From Flaccisagitta enflata (lineage: Eukaryota; Chaetognatha; Sagittoidea; Aphragmophora), in NCBI GenBank assembly GCA_965153355.1, contig OZ231128.1, positions 13,268,001 through 13,332,000 of the forward strand: a stretch of DNA of 64,000 nucleotides, written 5' to 3'. The position numbers were made by a program, and so were the translations under genes. The notes under the pieces were generated by a model. That model did no database searches, was not told the DNA's origin, and saw only the letters and a list, made by a program, of their open reading frames with translations. Below, in pieces: positions 20,514-31,034 of the stretch (position 1 is its first letter; each line of letters starts with the position of its first letter).

Positions 20514-21411
20514 GTAACATAAAGAACTGATGTATCTCATCTTCTAAAGAAGATAATCCAATTCTAAAAAATGTTCTAAGGAGATCTCAGAAAACACCCA
20601 TGCTAAGAAAATTGAGCAATCACATGAAAATTTTACACATTCACAAACTGAAGTGATAAAGCTATTTCTTGTGATTCAAATTTGGCTGTCATTGTTCATA
20701 AACATTTTTTCTTTAAGAGGTTTTCATTTTTAAACAAACTTAGCTACAGAGCTGCAATTGGTCCCAAATCAAAGATTTTTAGTCATGGACACGCAACTAA
20801 ACCTTGCCGTGCCAGATGGTAGGTCCGTCTGTCCCTCCATAACCTTTTTGAATTCTTAGCATTTTTTGCATTACTGCTCCTGACTAACCGTCCAACCTAG
20901 ATTGCCGTGTATTATAGTTTTTAACTCTAGTTAATAACCTCATGATAGTGAAGTTTTTGTATTTTTTCTTTTAAAACCATATTTTAAAAAACAACTATTT
21001 TTTGAAGCAGGATTTAAGCAAATATCACAGCTTTCTGCCCCTGGCGTCCTCTCGCCTACCCTGGCACCAATTTCATTAAAGATGTGAATTTTGAAAATAA
21101 ATTCACTCAGATTTCATTAGATTTTTTTTATATCTAACTACATAGATTTGTTAACAAATTCAGAAATAAGAGCTAAATAAAGAGAAATAGTCCTAGGAAA
21201 TAAAAAATAGCAAAATGATAGCAAAAGGCATCAACTTCAGCATTTGTTTTCCATGATTATTTTAACCTTCTAAGTTCTAACCTCCCAATATTTTTCTCTT
21301 ATAAAGCAAAAATTGTTTTTCAAAAGCTCTAGAATCTCTTAAAGAATTTCATTATCGTTTCTAAAAAAGATAGATCGATTCTTTTTGTTACGACTGAGAT
21401 AGTACACCCTG
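20514..21411. mobile_element. CAGGGTGTACCAAC element, interrupted copy
   Basis: Left CAGAGTGTACCAACTCAGTT GTAACATAAAGAA; right reverse-complements to CAGGGTGTACTATCTCAGTC GTAACAAAAAGAATCGATC. TA flanks at 20512-20513 and 21412-21413. It is about 130 bp longer than its sister at 25641-26408 because a GTCG-hairpin element is inserted at 20781-20919. Confidence 0.75.
20781..20919 (+). mobile_element. GTCG-hairpin element nested in a TA element
   Basis: AGTCATGGACACGCAACT, ACCTTGCCGTGCCAGATGGT AGGTCCGTCTGTCC, GCATTACTGCTCCTGACTAA CCGTCCAACCTAGATTGCCG TGTAT. The last GGCCTTG is degraded. Confidence 0.6.
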
Positions 21412-21729
21412 TATAAATTGCATTCATTACAAGAAGTTGGATCAATACCAACCGTAGCAGGCAACCACCATTTATGACAGAGGCGGCAATAAAAATAAGG
21501 GTTTAACAGCCATGTTTCCAACATAAGTGTTAATGACGATTTTCTTTACCTCTAAGCCACACATCGACTTTGCTCAAAAGCGCATTTGGCGCAGCGTTAT
21601 AAGCAGGCGAACTGCACAATCAGGTACACCCCCCATAGAATGAAGCTGCCACTCACATAGGGCCTAGTTTTGAAGCAACCTCACATTGGGTCACATAATT
21701 CAAGCTAAGACAGTGGAGTGTGTCTTTTT

Positions 21730-22294
21730 AGTCGCGTGCACGCGACTCTACACTCCGCTTTGTCCGTCGGTCAGTCGGTCGGTTGGTTGGTCGGTTGGTT
21801 GGTCGGTCGGTCGGTCCCTTTTTACTTTTATTTGTTTTATTCCTACTAACTGATTTTAAGTCAATTAGGTCATTTTAAGTCAAATAAGATCATTTCAAGT
21901 CATATTAGGTCATTTTGAGTAATTTTAAGTCAATTTTAGTCATTTGAGTCATTTTACTTATTTTACTTATTCTAATTATTTTAGTTATTTTAGGTCAAAT
22001 AAAATCAATTTCGATCACTTATGGTCAATTTACGTCACTCTTGGTCAATTTAAGTCATTCAAAATCATTTTGAGTCAATTTAAGTCAACTTAAGTCAATT
22101 TAAGTTATTTTAGTCACTCAAGTCATTTTAGTCATTTTAGGTCAGATTAAATCAATTCAGTTATTCTAAATCATGTTAAGTCGTTTTCAATCATTTAAAG
22201 TCAATTAACTTCAATAAAAGTCATTTTAATTATGTGGTTATATAATCAAGTAACTATGTAAGTCCCGCACGCGACTTATAGGTGTTGGCCTTGT
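21730..22294 (+). mobile_element. GTCG-hairpin element, long GTCATTTTA subtype
   Basis: Perfect hairpin AGTCGCGTGCACGCGACT, CTACACTCCGCTTTGTCCGT, GGTCGGTT tandem tract (21770-21817), then about 400 bp of diverged TCATTTTAAG / TCAATTTAAG decamers, subterminal CCCGCACGCGACTTATAGGT and terminus GTTGGCCTTGTT. Hairpin stem and subterminal CGCGACT match. Confidence 0.8.
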
Positions 22295-22302
22295 TATCTA
22301 TG

Positions 22303-22381
22303 ACATGCGACTAAATCTTGCTGTATGAGTTAGTAGGTCAGGCCGTCCATCCATCATATTGCTGCGCTATGAGCGGTTTTT
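22303..22381 (+). mobile_element. GTCG-hairpin element, 5' fragment
   Basis: GACATGCGACTAAATCTTGC TGTATGAGTTAGTAGGTCAG GCCGTCCATCC resembles the hairpin side of the ACCTTGCCGTG subtype. It is cut by the element starting at 22383. Confidence 0.4.
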
Positions 22382-22382
22382 A

Positions 22383-22970
22383 ACAGTGGCAAAATAAAAA
22401 ACGAATCAAAATGTTTTTCAATGTTTCACATTCATCAAATGAGAAAAATTTAGCAAAATCCATAACCATTTGAAAGCTCTTTGAAAGATCTTTGAAATGC
22501 TGGTTGTCATAGCTTTAATCATTTAGAAATGAGATAAGAATAAAAAGTAGATCTTCAAGAGTTTAAAAGCCATACTAAAAAGACTTTTTTTATTACTTCA
22601 TAAAAAAACAGAAAAATCTATTTGAACTTTTTTTTAACATAATTTCAACGATTTTAGAATTTTCTTTCATTCAAGACCAATCCCAGAATGGTAACTCAAA
22701 CCTTTTAAGAGTTAAAGCTAATCAAAATGAACTATTACTTTTCAAAATCTTTTTAATTCAATTGAACTTCAAAACTGAATATAGCAAGGTTTTTATTTGT
22801 CCTTGTGCCATTTCTAAATGAAGAAAACTAGAAGTAGAATAACCAGGAACATTTCATTTAAAAGATCTTTTGCAGAACTTCAAAACCGGTCACTGATTTT
22901 TTATAGTTTAAATCTTCAGTTCAGCAAAAATTTACAAGATAAGTTGTCTCTTTTTTTATTTTGCCACTGT
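22383..22970. mobile_element. 588-bp TA-flanked TIR element (ACAGTGGCAAAATAAAAAA)
   Basis: Left ACAGTGGCAAAATAAAAAAC; right reverse-complements to ACAGTGGCAAAATAAAAAAA GAGACAAC. TA at 22381-22382 and 22971-22972. Related in TIR to the 6308 and 14790 elements (RTGGCAAAA-A-run). No ORF. Confidence 0.75.
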
Positions 22971-22972
22971 TA

Positions 22973-23180
22973 ATTGCGGACGCACAAATCTACACCTTGC
23001 CGTGTCAGTTGGTAGGTTGGTAGGTCAGTAGGTTGGGCCATTACAAATTTTGAATTCTGAGCGATTATTGCATTACAGCCCCTGCCCAATTGTCCGTGAC
23101 TGTCTTGCCGTGTTTCCAGCTTTGTTGCATCACTGCCCCTGCTTAACCATCTGAGACTGGTGTTGTGCATCCAGCCTTAT
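22973..23180 (+). mobile_element. GTCG-hairpin element, ACCTTGCCGTG subtype
   Basis: ATTGCGGACGCACAAATCTA CACCTTGCCGTGTCAGTTGG, TAGG/TAGGTCAG tract, GCATTACAGCCCCTGCCCAA TTGTCCGTGACTG, CTTGCCGTGTTTCCAGCTTT GTT, then a second CTGCCCCTGCTTAACCATCT GAGACTGG..CCAGCCTTATT. The end region appears duplicated, perhaps two overlapping insertions. Confidence 0.6.
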
Positions 23181-23181
23181 T

Positions 23182-23354
23182 AGTCGCATGCTTTTTTCCA
23201 AACATCGGTCCATCGCTCTGTTGGTCTGTTACGCTTAACTTTCTTTAGGATTTTGCTATCTTTAGCTTCACTGCTCCGGCCCAAGTGATCAAGTGACCTC
23301 ATACAGCCCCTGCCCACCCGCACTTGACTGGGGTAGCAGTGTATGCGGCCTTGA
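23182..23354 (+). mobile_element. GTCG-hairpin element, 14121-like subtype
   Basis: AGTCGCATGC, CGGTCCATCGCTCTGTTGGT, GCCCAAGTGATCAAGTGACC, CAGCCCCTGCCCACCCGCAC TTGACTGGGGTAGC, GTGTATGCGGCCTTG. It starts where the previous copy ends, a head-to-tail pair. Confidence 0.6.
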
Positions 23355-23420
23355 TTATTGGGAAGGGGAGAGTATTTAAAATCAGCCTGTTGTTTTCATA
23401 AAGTACATCTATTACCATTC

Positions 23421-25305
23421 ACCAGTCTAATATCTGCTAGCCCAAAAGCTCAATTTTAAGAGTTTTGAAAAAAAAATAAACCGTCTTCAAATTTTTGCAC
23501 ACAAGTCTTAAAAAAGATGTAGATTTAGAATATCAACTAGAAATTAGAAACACTTTTTTTGGCAAAAAATAGTGGTTTTTTGAGATAAATAGCATAAAGA
23601 TACATCTTTGAAGAAGTACCGGGTGGTCATAAAAAAGTGACCAAGCTAGAAATTTCTCCAACAGGTTTTGAATTTTTTTTATAAATAATTATTTTAAAAA
23701 TAAAGTATTATGTACAAAAAAATAATTTTTTTTTTATTTTTTCAAACAAATAACTATATAAGTATAAAAAAGTAAAATGTTTGCATAAATCAGTAACAAC
23801 ATAGATATCAGATAATTTGAAAAAACACATACCTTAACTAGGTCATGTCTGATATAAACACAATTAATTGTAAGTCTCCAAGCTTTGGTTAAGGAGATTT
23901 GAATAGAAAACAAAAGAATGTTTTTAAGAAGTATCTTTTGTTTTGTTATATGCATGTATTTTTAGAATTTTTTTTAGATTTTTTTCAAGGTTGAGTCATC
24001 TTTAACTATTAATAGTAAATCTATAAAAACTTTTTGGTTTTTATACAAAAAATTTTTCAAAAAAAAAAAGCGGTCCAAAATTAAATTGAGTCAAATATAA
24101 ATAGCTCCTAATATAAAAAAGATATACAGAAATTACAATAATAAAAAAAATTCTCTTGCACCATATCTTTTTAGCAAAAAATGAATTTTTTTCATAAACA
24201 TTTTTTTTATAAAAGATATAAGTAAACAAAAAAAAACACTTTTTTTTTGACCACCCGTTAACATGTCCTAGTATTGATAAATAATCATCTGCTGAATATT
24301 TGTGAGAAATTTCGTCAACGTTAAGATGCCTAAAATGCATTATAAAACTCCAAAAATCAAAAGAATCAGCCTTGATGAGAAGATAATATCTAAAAGAGCT
24401 CATGGGTTGTTAGAAATCATAAATATATTCTTCCCCACAAATTTTCAGGCATACCTGATGAATATTGGACGAATTATAACCAAAAAAACAAATTACCTCA
24501 ATATGCAAATGAGCTTTTGGGCGAAAATTGCTAAAAACCCACAAAATCGCTGTTTCTTCCCAAAATATGATGGTTTTTGCTCTGTAAACCTACTTCAAAC
24601 CTAGCAAGCTTTCTTTTAATGAGTTTTTCACAATTTTCCCCCTGTCAAGAACTCAAAAAGTGTCTTTTGGCATGTATACAACACTGTCATGTACATAACA
24701 TGATCAAAATTTCCTTCTATTTTTTATTAAAAGAAAGCTTGCTAGGTTTGAAGTAGGTTAACAGAGCAAAAATCATCATATTTTGAGAAAAAAGAGCGAT
24801 TTTGTGGGTTTTAGCAATTTTCGCCTAAAAGCTCATTTGCATATTGTCGTAATTTGGTTTTTTGGTTATAGTTTGTCCAATATTCATCAGGTATGCATGA
24901 AAATTTATAAGGGAAGTATACTTTTATGATTTCTAACATCCCATGAACTCTTTCAGACATTATCTTTTCATCAAGGCTGATTTTTTAGATTTTTCAAGTT
25001 TTATAATGCATTTTAGGCATCTTAACGCCGACGAATTTTCATGAAATTTCTCACAAATATTCAGCAGATGATTATTTATCAATACCAGGGCATAATACTT
25101 CTTCAGAGATGTATCTTTATGCTATTTATCTTAAAGAACCACTATTTTTTGTCAAAAAAAGTGTTTCTAATTTTTTCAGCTCGCAATCGGGTAAAATAAA
25201 GTTGATATTCTTAATCTACACCTTTTTTGGGACTAGTGTGCAAAAATTTTGAGACGGGTTGTTTTTTTTTCAAAGGGTTTTGGGCTAGCGGATATTAGAC
25301 CATCA
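23421..25305. mobile_element. 1.9-kb foldback element with nested TA element
   Basis: Left arm from CACCAGTCTAATATCTGCTA GCCC; right arm ends in the inverted GGGCTAGCGGATATTAGACC ATCAC. Arms are near-complete inverted copies (for example AACCTAGCAAGCTTTCTTTT at 24600 against AAAAGAAAGCTTGCTAGGTT at 24729) around a ~100-bp loop (24622-24725). The left arm is longer by 640 bp because of the insertion at 23619. No coding capacity. The arm pair would extrude as a very long hairpin. Confidence 0.8.
23619..24258. mobile_element. 640-bp TA-flanked element inside the foldback arm
   Basis: Termini CCGGGTGGTCATAAAAAAGT (left) and ACGGGTGGTCAAAAAAAAAG T (right, reverse complement), TA at 23617-23618 and 24259-24260. 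The opposite arm (GAAGAAGTATTATGCCCTGG as reverse complement of 25086-25110) preserves the unoccupied site, confirming a TA insertion. No ORF over the TIR-free interior. Confidence 0.8.
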
Positions 25306-25640
25306 CCATCAAATAGACTACAAGATTTGTGCAAATATAACCAGCCGAAATGTCTTGTCTCTATCAAAAAGAATTATGGAAGCAACTTATGTTGAGCTTG
25401 AAATAGAGTGATACTGACTAACAAAACATGACAAATAAACAATCAATCGTGAACTATCAATCAGGACATCAAACAGATTAGATAAATGGTTTATGGTAAA
25501 AATCTCTATTTAAATCAAGTGCTATCTTCCAAATAAAAATCCTAAAAAATAGTTACCATCTAACAAAGCTAAAGACAGTCAATCTTTATTTTTTCCAATG
25601 CATCATCTCACATTCTGTTGTTCAAATGCTAGTTTAAGTA

Positions 25641-26408
25641 CAGGGTGTACCAACTCAGTTGTAACATAAAGAATCGATGTATCTCTGCTTCTAAAAAAGA
25701 TATTACAATTCTGAAAAAAGTTCTAAAGAGCTTTTGAAAACCGATTTTTGCTTGATAGGATAAAAAGAATGGGAAGGTATAAACACCAGTAGAAAAAAGG
25801 CTTGGAAATATATGCCTTTTTGCTATAATTTTGCTATTTTCTATTGATTTCCAATATCAATTTGTCTTTGTTGGACTTTTATTTTTAAAATTTTTGACAA
25901 AACATGTCAAGTTTGACTAAAAAAAACATATTTTAGGTAATTAAAGAGAATTCCTAAAAAAACTCACATTTTTCTCAGTAGAATACTGTGATTTTTGCCA
26001 AAATCATGCATATGAAAATCGAGGTTTTTTTTAAAAACATGGTTTTGAAGGAAAGAAATGCAAACACTTCACAATTTTGAAGATGTTTCTTATTGGGGCC
26101 AAAAATTACAGCTTAAAACCTTTGATTTGAGACCAATCTGAGGTCTGTAGCTCAATTTGTTTAGAAATGAGAGCCTTTTAAAGAAACAGTATCCATGGAC
26201 AAAAACAGCAAAATTTGCGTTATAAGAAATAGCTGCTTCACTTTAGGTTGTGAATGTGTAAAGTTTTTTACAGGATTGATCTATTTCCTTGGCATGAGTA
26301 AAAATCGTTTTTTATGAACTTTTTGAAACTTTTTTCAGAATTAAATTATCTTCTCTAGAAGCTGAGATACATCGATTCTTTATGTTACAACTGAGTTGGT
26401 ACACCCTG
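25641..26408. mobile_element. 768-bp TA-flanked TIR element (CAGGGTGTACCAACTCAG)
   Basis: TIRs of more than 40 bp: CAGGGTGTACCAACTCAGTT GTAACATAAAGAATCGATGT ATCTC on both ends in inverted orientation, TA at 25639-25640 and 26409-26410. Sister of the copy at 20514. Tc1/mariner-type MITE by its TA duplication; no transposase. Confidence 0.85.
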
Positions 26409-26410
26409 TA

Positions 26411-27225
26411 GTAAACAGACATGTAACCGTTTCAAGTTATGAAAATTGTTGTTGGAAAACGACTCGACTAAGTTCCGCTCTAAAACGAATTTGATATTAC
26501 TATTGTCGACTAATTACTCAGTTACAAGCTGTTTATATGTATACATAGGCAGAAATATGATTAAACACACATGAGACGATCAGGAAATAATAAAAAAAGT
26601 GATGGAAAACAAGAAACACAATTGTAAGAAAATGCAAAAAACTTTTTAAACTTTGAATCAACAGGTAAGGGTCTGTGAGCTTCACACATATATGATAGAG
26701 CAGACTTGATTCTGTCAAAAAATTTTCTCCAATGTGCACCCTTTCGACCAATCATGTCTTTTCATGGTAGTTAGTATGAAAACTACTCAGTGGCTTACAA
26801 GCTTCAGAAGAAAGTTTCCAGAAACGGACCGAGAATTTAACCCAATTTAACTAGTGCTCTCTGATACCCTAAAAATGAACTCGATTAACATTTCTTTAAA
26901 CATTTATAATTTCCTTTTCTCCTTGAAAACACTCAAACCAATTGAACATTCTTAAGTGAAGGTTAAAAAATGTGTTTCAAATAAGAACAATTTAAGAACG
27001 TTAAAGCCTTGAAACTTTTCAAAATTTGAGAACATTGAAGACTTGCCCAAATGATGTTCTTATAAAAGAATTGTATAAAATTATTTGTTAATCTTTTAAA
27101 TAAATTTTGAAAAAAAAATGGGCTGGGGTAGGTGTGTATCTGGCCTAGTTTTGCTGGGGATATTCTAGCAAAGCTGAGGAACGACTTGGTTCTTTCATGG
27201 CTAGTATCTAAAGTGAGGAACAAGA
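26411..27225. other. AT-rich unassigned stretch
   Basis: No ORF of note and no TIR pair seen. 27119-27160 holds a trace of a GTCG-hairpin end (GGGCTGGGGTAGGTGTGTAT CTGGCCTAGTTTTG). Confidence 0.4.
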
Positions 27226-27229
27226 AAAC

Positions 27230-27735
27230 AGTGGAGGATAAAGCAATAAGGGGTCAGGAGGTTAAGAGAGGAGAGAAGGACAAAGAAGAAAGAGAAACAG
27301 GGGGCCAGAGAAGAGAGAGAGAGAAAGCCAGGGGAGGGAGTGGGCCGGGGGAGAAAAAAAGGGAACCCGGGGAGAAAGAGAGGGGGCCGGGGGAGAAAGA
27401 GAGGGGGACAGGGGAGAGAGGGGGAAGGGGGCAGGGGAGATAGAGAGGGGGCCAGGGGAGAAAGAGAGAGGGGGCCAGGGGAGAAAGAGAGAGGGGGCCA
27501 GGAGAAAGAGAGGGGCCAGGGAAAGAGAGAGAGGGGCCAGGGAGAAAGAGAGGGAGAAAGGGGGCCAGGGAGAAAGAGAGAGGGGGCCAGGGGAGAAAGA
27601 GAGAGGGGGCAGGGGAGAAAGAGAGAGGGGGCCAGGGGAGAAAGAGAGAGGGGGCCAGGGGAGAAAGAGAGAGGGGGCCAGGGGAGAAAGAGAGAGGGGG
27701 CTAGGGGAGAAAGAGAGAGGGGGCCAGAGGAGACT
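27230..27735. repeat. purine-rich 23-bp minisatellite
   Basis: Units of GGGGGCCAGGGGAGAAAGAGAGA, about 18 copies with small deletions, preceded by less regular GAGAAAGAGA. Nearly all purine on the plus strand apart from the CC of each unit. The long Arg/Glu/Gly frame through it (27340-28347) is open only because such DNA lacks stop codons. Confidence 0.9.
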
Positions 27736-27754
27736 AGGGGATTAGCTCCTATTG

Positions 27755-28575
27755 CCCCCACCCTAGAACTTCTCCCCTCACCCCCACCCCAAAACTTCTC
27801 CCCTCACCCCCACCCCAAAACTTCTCCCCTCACCCCCACCCCAAACTTCTCCTCACCCCCACCCCAAAACTTCTCCCCTCGCCCCACCCAAACTTCTCCC
27901 CCCACCCCAAAACTTCTCCCCTCGCCCCCACCCCAAAACTTCTCCCCTCACCCCCACCCCAAAACTTCTCCCCTCACCCCCACCCCAAAACTTCTCCCCT
28001 CGCCCCCACCCCAAAACTTCTCCCCTCGCCCCCACCCCAAAACTTCTCCCCTCGCCCCCACCCCAAAACTTCTCCCCTCACCCCCACCCCAATTCTTCTC
28101 CCCTTGCCCCCACCCCAAAACTTCTCCCCTCACCCCCAAAACTTCTCCCCTCACCCCCACCCCAAAACTTCTCCCCTCACCCCCACCCCAAAGCTTCTCC
28201 CCTTGCCCCCACCCCAAAGCTTCTCCCCTTGCCCCCACCCCAAAACTTCTCCCCTTGCCCCCAACCCGAAACTTCTTCTCTCGCCCCCACCCCAAAACTT
28301 CTTCTCTCGCCCCCACTCTGAAACTTTGGCCCTTGCCCCCACCCTGAAACTTTGTCCCTCGCCCCCACCCTGAAACTTTCTCCCTCCCCTCCACCCCAAA
28401 ACTTCTCCCCTTGCCCACACCCTGAAACTTCTCCTTTTGCCCCCACCCCAAAACTTCTCCCCTTGCCCCCATTCCAAAACTTCGCTCCTCGCCTGATCCC
28501 AAAACTTCTCCCCTCACCCGCAACCCAAAACTTCTCTCCTTGCCTCCACCCCAAAATTCTCCGCTCGCCGCCATA
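27755..28575. repeat. pyrimidine/A-rich 26-bp minisatellite
   Basis: About 31 units of AACTTCTCCCCTCACCCCCA CCCCAA. Units in 28240-28570 are more diverged. The period of 26 moves the frame every unit, so the Pro/Leu/Ser and Gly/Glu/Phe frames are shadows of the repeat. Confidence 0.95.
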
Positions 28576-28612
28576 AACACAAGGTGTAGAGTCGCTTGTC
28601 CTTGAATAAAAA
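28576..28612 (-). mobile_element. GTCG-hairpin end fragment
   Basis: ACAAGGTGTAGAGTCGCTTG TCCTTGAATAAAAA, the box and hairpin of the family, directly at the end of the minisatellite. Confidence 0.4.
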
Positions 28613-28619
28613 CTTCTCA

Positions 28620-29110
28620 TTTCCAGCTTAGTAGACCACTCAATACATAAGACCAAGTGGTTGAACACATGCACAGCACTGGGAGATTAAGGGGTGGTAC
28701 TTAACAAGTATATGATTCAAGCAATAAAGGCCAAATGTGGTAACCAAAATTTAAGTTCCTTTAAAGCTGTATGTTCTTTTAAGAAAAATGAAAATAATCA
28801 CTATATTGTGGACTTCGACATGTTATCAGTCAAGCCTGCTCTGCAGACAATAAAATAAGGTTCTTCAATCAACTGAAATCAGCTCCGCCATGGAAGTAAG
28901 AAGTCCCACCATTGAGTGAAGAAGGCTCAACTGACGAGCAAATAGGAATCCAGTAATGAATGAAGATCCCATGTCACCAAAGCGCCATTCCTTGTGAAAT
29001 AATAGTGACTTGGGTTAATCTACTGTGACAAATATTGTACAAAGGCAAAAACAAAGCAAAGATGTTAATGAAATAGAACAGGCGGCCCCCTCGAAAACTA
29101 GCCTCCTCCG
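28620..29110. other. unassigned stretch
   Basis: Balanced, apparently single-copy DNA with no frame above 60 codons in coding context. Confidence 0.4.
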
Positions 29111-29115
29111 CCATA

Positions 29116-29882
29116 CAGGGAGTACCACGCCAAACAGGACAAAAGAAAACGATGTATCTTTGCTTCTAGAAATGGTAGAATGATTCTGTAAAAAGGTTCA
29201 GAAAGCTCTTAAAAAACGATTTTTATATCTGTATTTTGCTAAAGGCTCATTAAGAAAACTGAATCCCTTTGTATTGTTTAAAGCAAAGTATAGTTTTTAC
29301 TTTTAGTTTTTGCTTGTTTTGTTGTATATTGACAAGCATCTTTTTATCCTACTCTCATTTCCAAACAAATGGTGCTACAATCCTGGCAATGGTCTTGAAT
29401 TAAAGATATTGTGAGGTAGAATCATACCTCTGCAAAAAATGAGAAAATTGTACAATATTGGTTAGGTCCAGAGACTTTTTTGTAAGTTTCATTACAAAAA
29501 AGTTTTATGTGCATTGATAAAAATTTCAATAACTATATTGAATGATACAATTTTGACAAAGGTCATGAGGGAATCCCAATCTTCAGTGTCCTAGCGTAAC
29601 TGACAAACATTTCTGACCATTTTTTGTCATCTATATGTGAATATGACTTGAAAAATCTAAGGAAAAACCTTGAATTTGGATAGAAATTAGCATTTTTTGC
29701 TAAAAAAAGGCATTTTTTCATGGTTTTGCTGAGGATATATGTTAACCATGACTAGCAAAAGTCTGTATCATTCAAAAATCGTCTGAAGTTATCTTTTAGA
29801 AACAGTTTTCAGAAATGATTTTGCACTTCTAGAAGCAAAAATACATCGTTTTCTTTTGTCCTGTTTGATGTGATACACCCTG
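29116..29882. mobile_element. 767-bp TA-flanked TIR element (CAGGGTGTATCACATC)
   Basis: Left CAGGGAGTACCACGCCAAAC AGGACAAAAGAAAACGATGT; right inverted copy ACATCGTTTTCTTTTGTCCT GTTTGATGTGATACACCCTG. TA at 29114-29115 and 29883-29884. It has the length and CAGGG start of the 25641 element but a different TIR sequence beyond the first bases, so it is a sister family. Confidence 0.8.
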
Positions 29883-30378
29883 TAAAAGCCCACTACATTC
29901 ATTCAAGGGTACAATTGACATATGACTTAAACCACTAAAGACATTTAGTTGTCTACATATGTTTTACTATTTCAAACTAGTTTGTGATTTGATACCATCA
30001 AGACTTTAATATTCTAACCTATCATATCAGGTTAAACAAAAAATTTTAGAAGAATTAGAAAAAATTAAATTGAGACCTCTGATTATCTACTAATTCAAAA
30101 CCCCTGGACATCGATCGATAGGGTTGGAGAGAGTGATGATGAGGAGGAGTAATAAGGAGGAGTAAGGAGGAGGGGGAGCGATATCGATACAGTTATGATT
30201 GCTCATGGTTTTCATTCAATCAACGTTTTGCTTTAACGCACGTGCTTCGACTTTCTAAAATAAACTACACTTATTTCCTTTTATAAGAACTGTTATAAGT
30301 TGACCCACATTATAATTGTTTCACTGCCAGCTACTGAGATACTTTTTATAAGAACGTAGTTAGACAGACAGACACCAA

Positions 30379-30386
30379 TATAAAAG
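30379..30386 (+). promoter_or_regulatory. TATA box of the Ser/Pro-rich gene
   Basis: TATAAAAG lies 86 bp upstream of the ATG at 30465, with TCAGG/TCAGA initiator-like words at 30395-30420. Spacing and sequence fit a eukaryotic core promoter. Confidence 0.5.
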
Positions 30387-30464
30387 CTGGTGGCATCAGG
30401 GATCTTTTTGTAAATTCAGAATTAACAGTTCTTTTTTTCTTTAAGATTTATCATTCAGATCAAA

Positions 30465-31034
30465 ATGTCTCACTGCGACTTTGATGATGTATTGAAAGAG
30501 CTGAAGACGAATTCTTCCACTCGAATCCAAACTAGCGAGAGCGTGATGAACACACCACCGCCACCGCCTGGTTTTCGCGATGTGAGTCCGGTTCCCACAA
30601 TTGCAACGTGCGCCGTTATGTCGTCCGTGGATGCGATACGCGCTGCCAACATTTTAAGTTCTTCTTTTACGCCTTTGACCACGGTCACTACCAACGTTAT
30701 CCGGACGACGCCAACGCCGAATTTGGATTTATCATCGCAAAACAAAAATGAAGCGTCATTTTCATCAAATGAAAACAAACTAAAATATCCAAAAGAAATG
30801 GTTAAGGAAAAAATGTCATCTTCCGCTAGGCTTTCGCCTCTACAACGTGCGCTCATCACCGGTGTGGCGCCTACTTTGTCATCGTCGGCGCCCAATTTGT
30901 CATCATCAACGCCGGATTTGTCATCAGCGCCAAATTTGCCGCCGAGGCCTAGATTATCATCATCGGCTTCGTCGGTTGAATGTGTTCCATCTGATCAAGC
31001 GAATATCTATTCAAGCATGATTCCGCGAACTTGA
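30465..31034 (+). CDS. Ser/Pro-rich protein, first frame (unrecognised)
   Basis: 189 codons from an ATG in good context (CAAAATG). The N-terminus is acidic and non-repetitive (MSHCDFDDVLKELKTNSS), then a PPPPPGF stretch, a Ser/Thr-rich middle, a Lys-rich segment (about residues 95-120) and a C-part with three to four repeats of the type SSAPNLSS. I do not recognise a domain; the composition suggests an intrinsically disordered protein. The frame stops at 31032-31034, yet the next frame opens at 30995 and continues with the same Ser/Pro composition, so this is probably the 5' part of one gene broken by a frameshift. TATA box upstream, no introns seen. Confidence 0.55.
   Translation: MSHCDFDDVLKELKTNSSTRIQTSESVMNTPPPPPGFRDVSPVPTIATCAVMSSVDAIRAANILSSSFTPLTTVTTNVIRTTPTPNLDLSSQNKNEASFSSNENKLKYPKEMVKEKMSSSARLSPLQRALITGVAPTLSSSAPNLSSSTPDLSSAPNLPPRPRLSSSASSVECVPSDQANIYSSMIPRT

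Noticed and set aside
23182-23354. GTCG hairpins as attachment sites or rho-independent terminators
   Set aside because: Eukaryotic context, dispersed repeat family of whole elements, hairpin always at one element end.
27340-28347. 335-codon open frame spanning two minisatellites
   Set aside because: First half is Arg/Glu/Gly from the 23-bp unit, second half Pro/Leu/Ser from the 26-bp unit; open because the repeats lack stop codons. The opposite strand is equally open.
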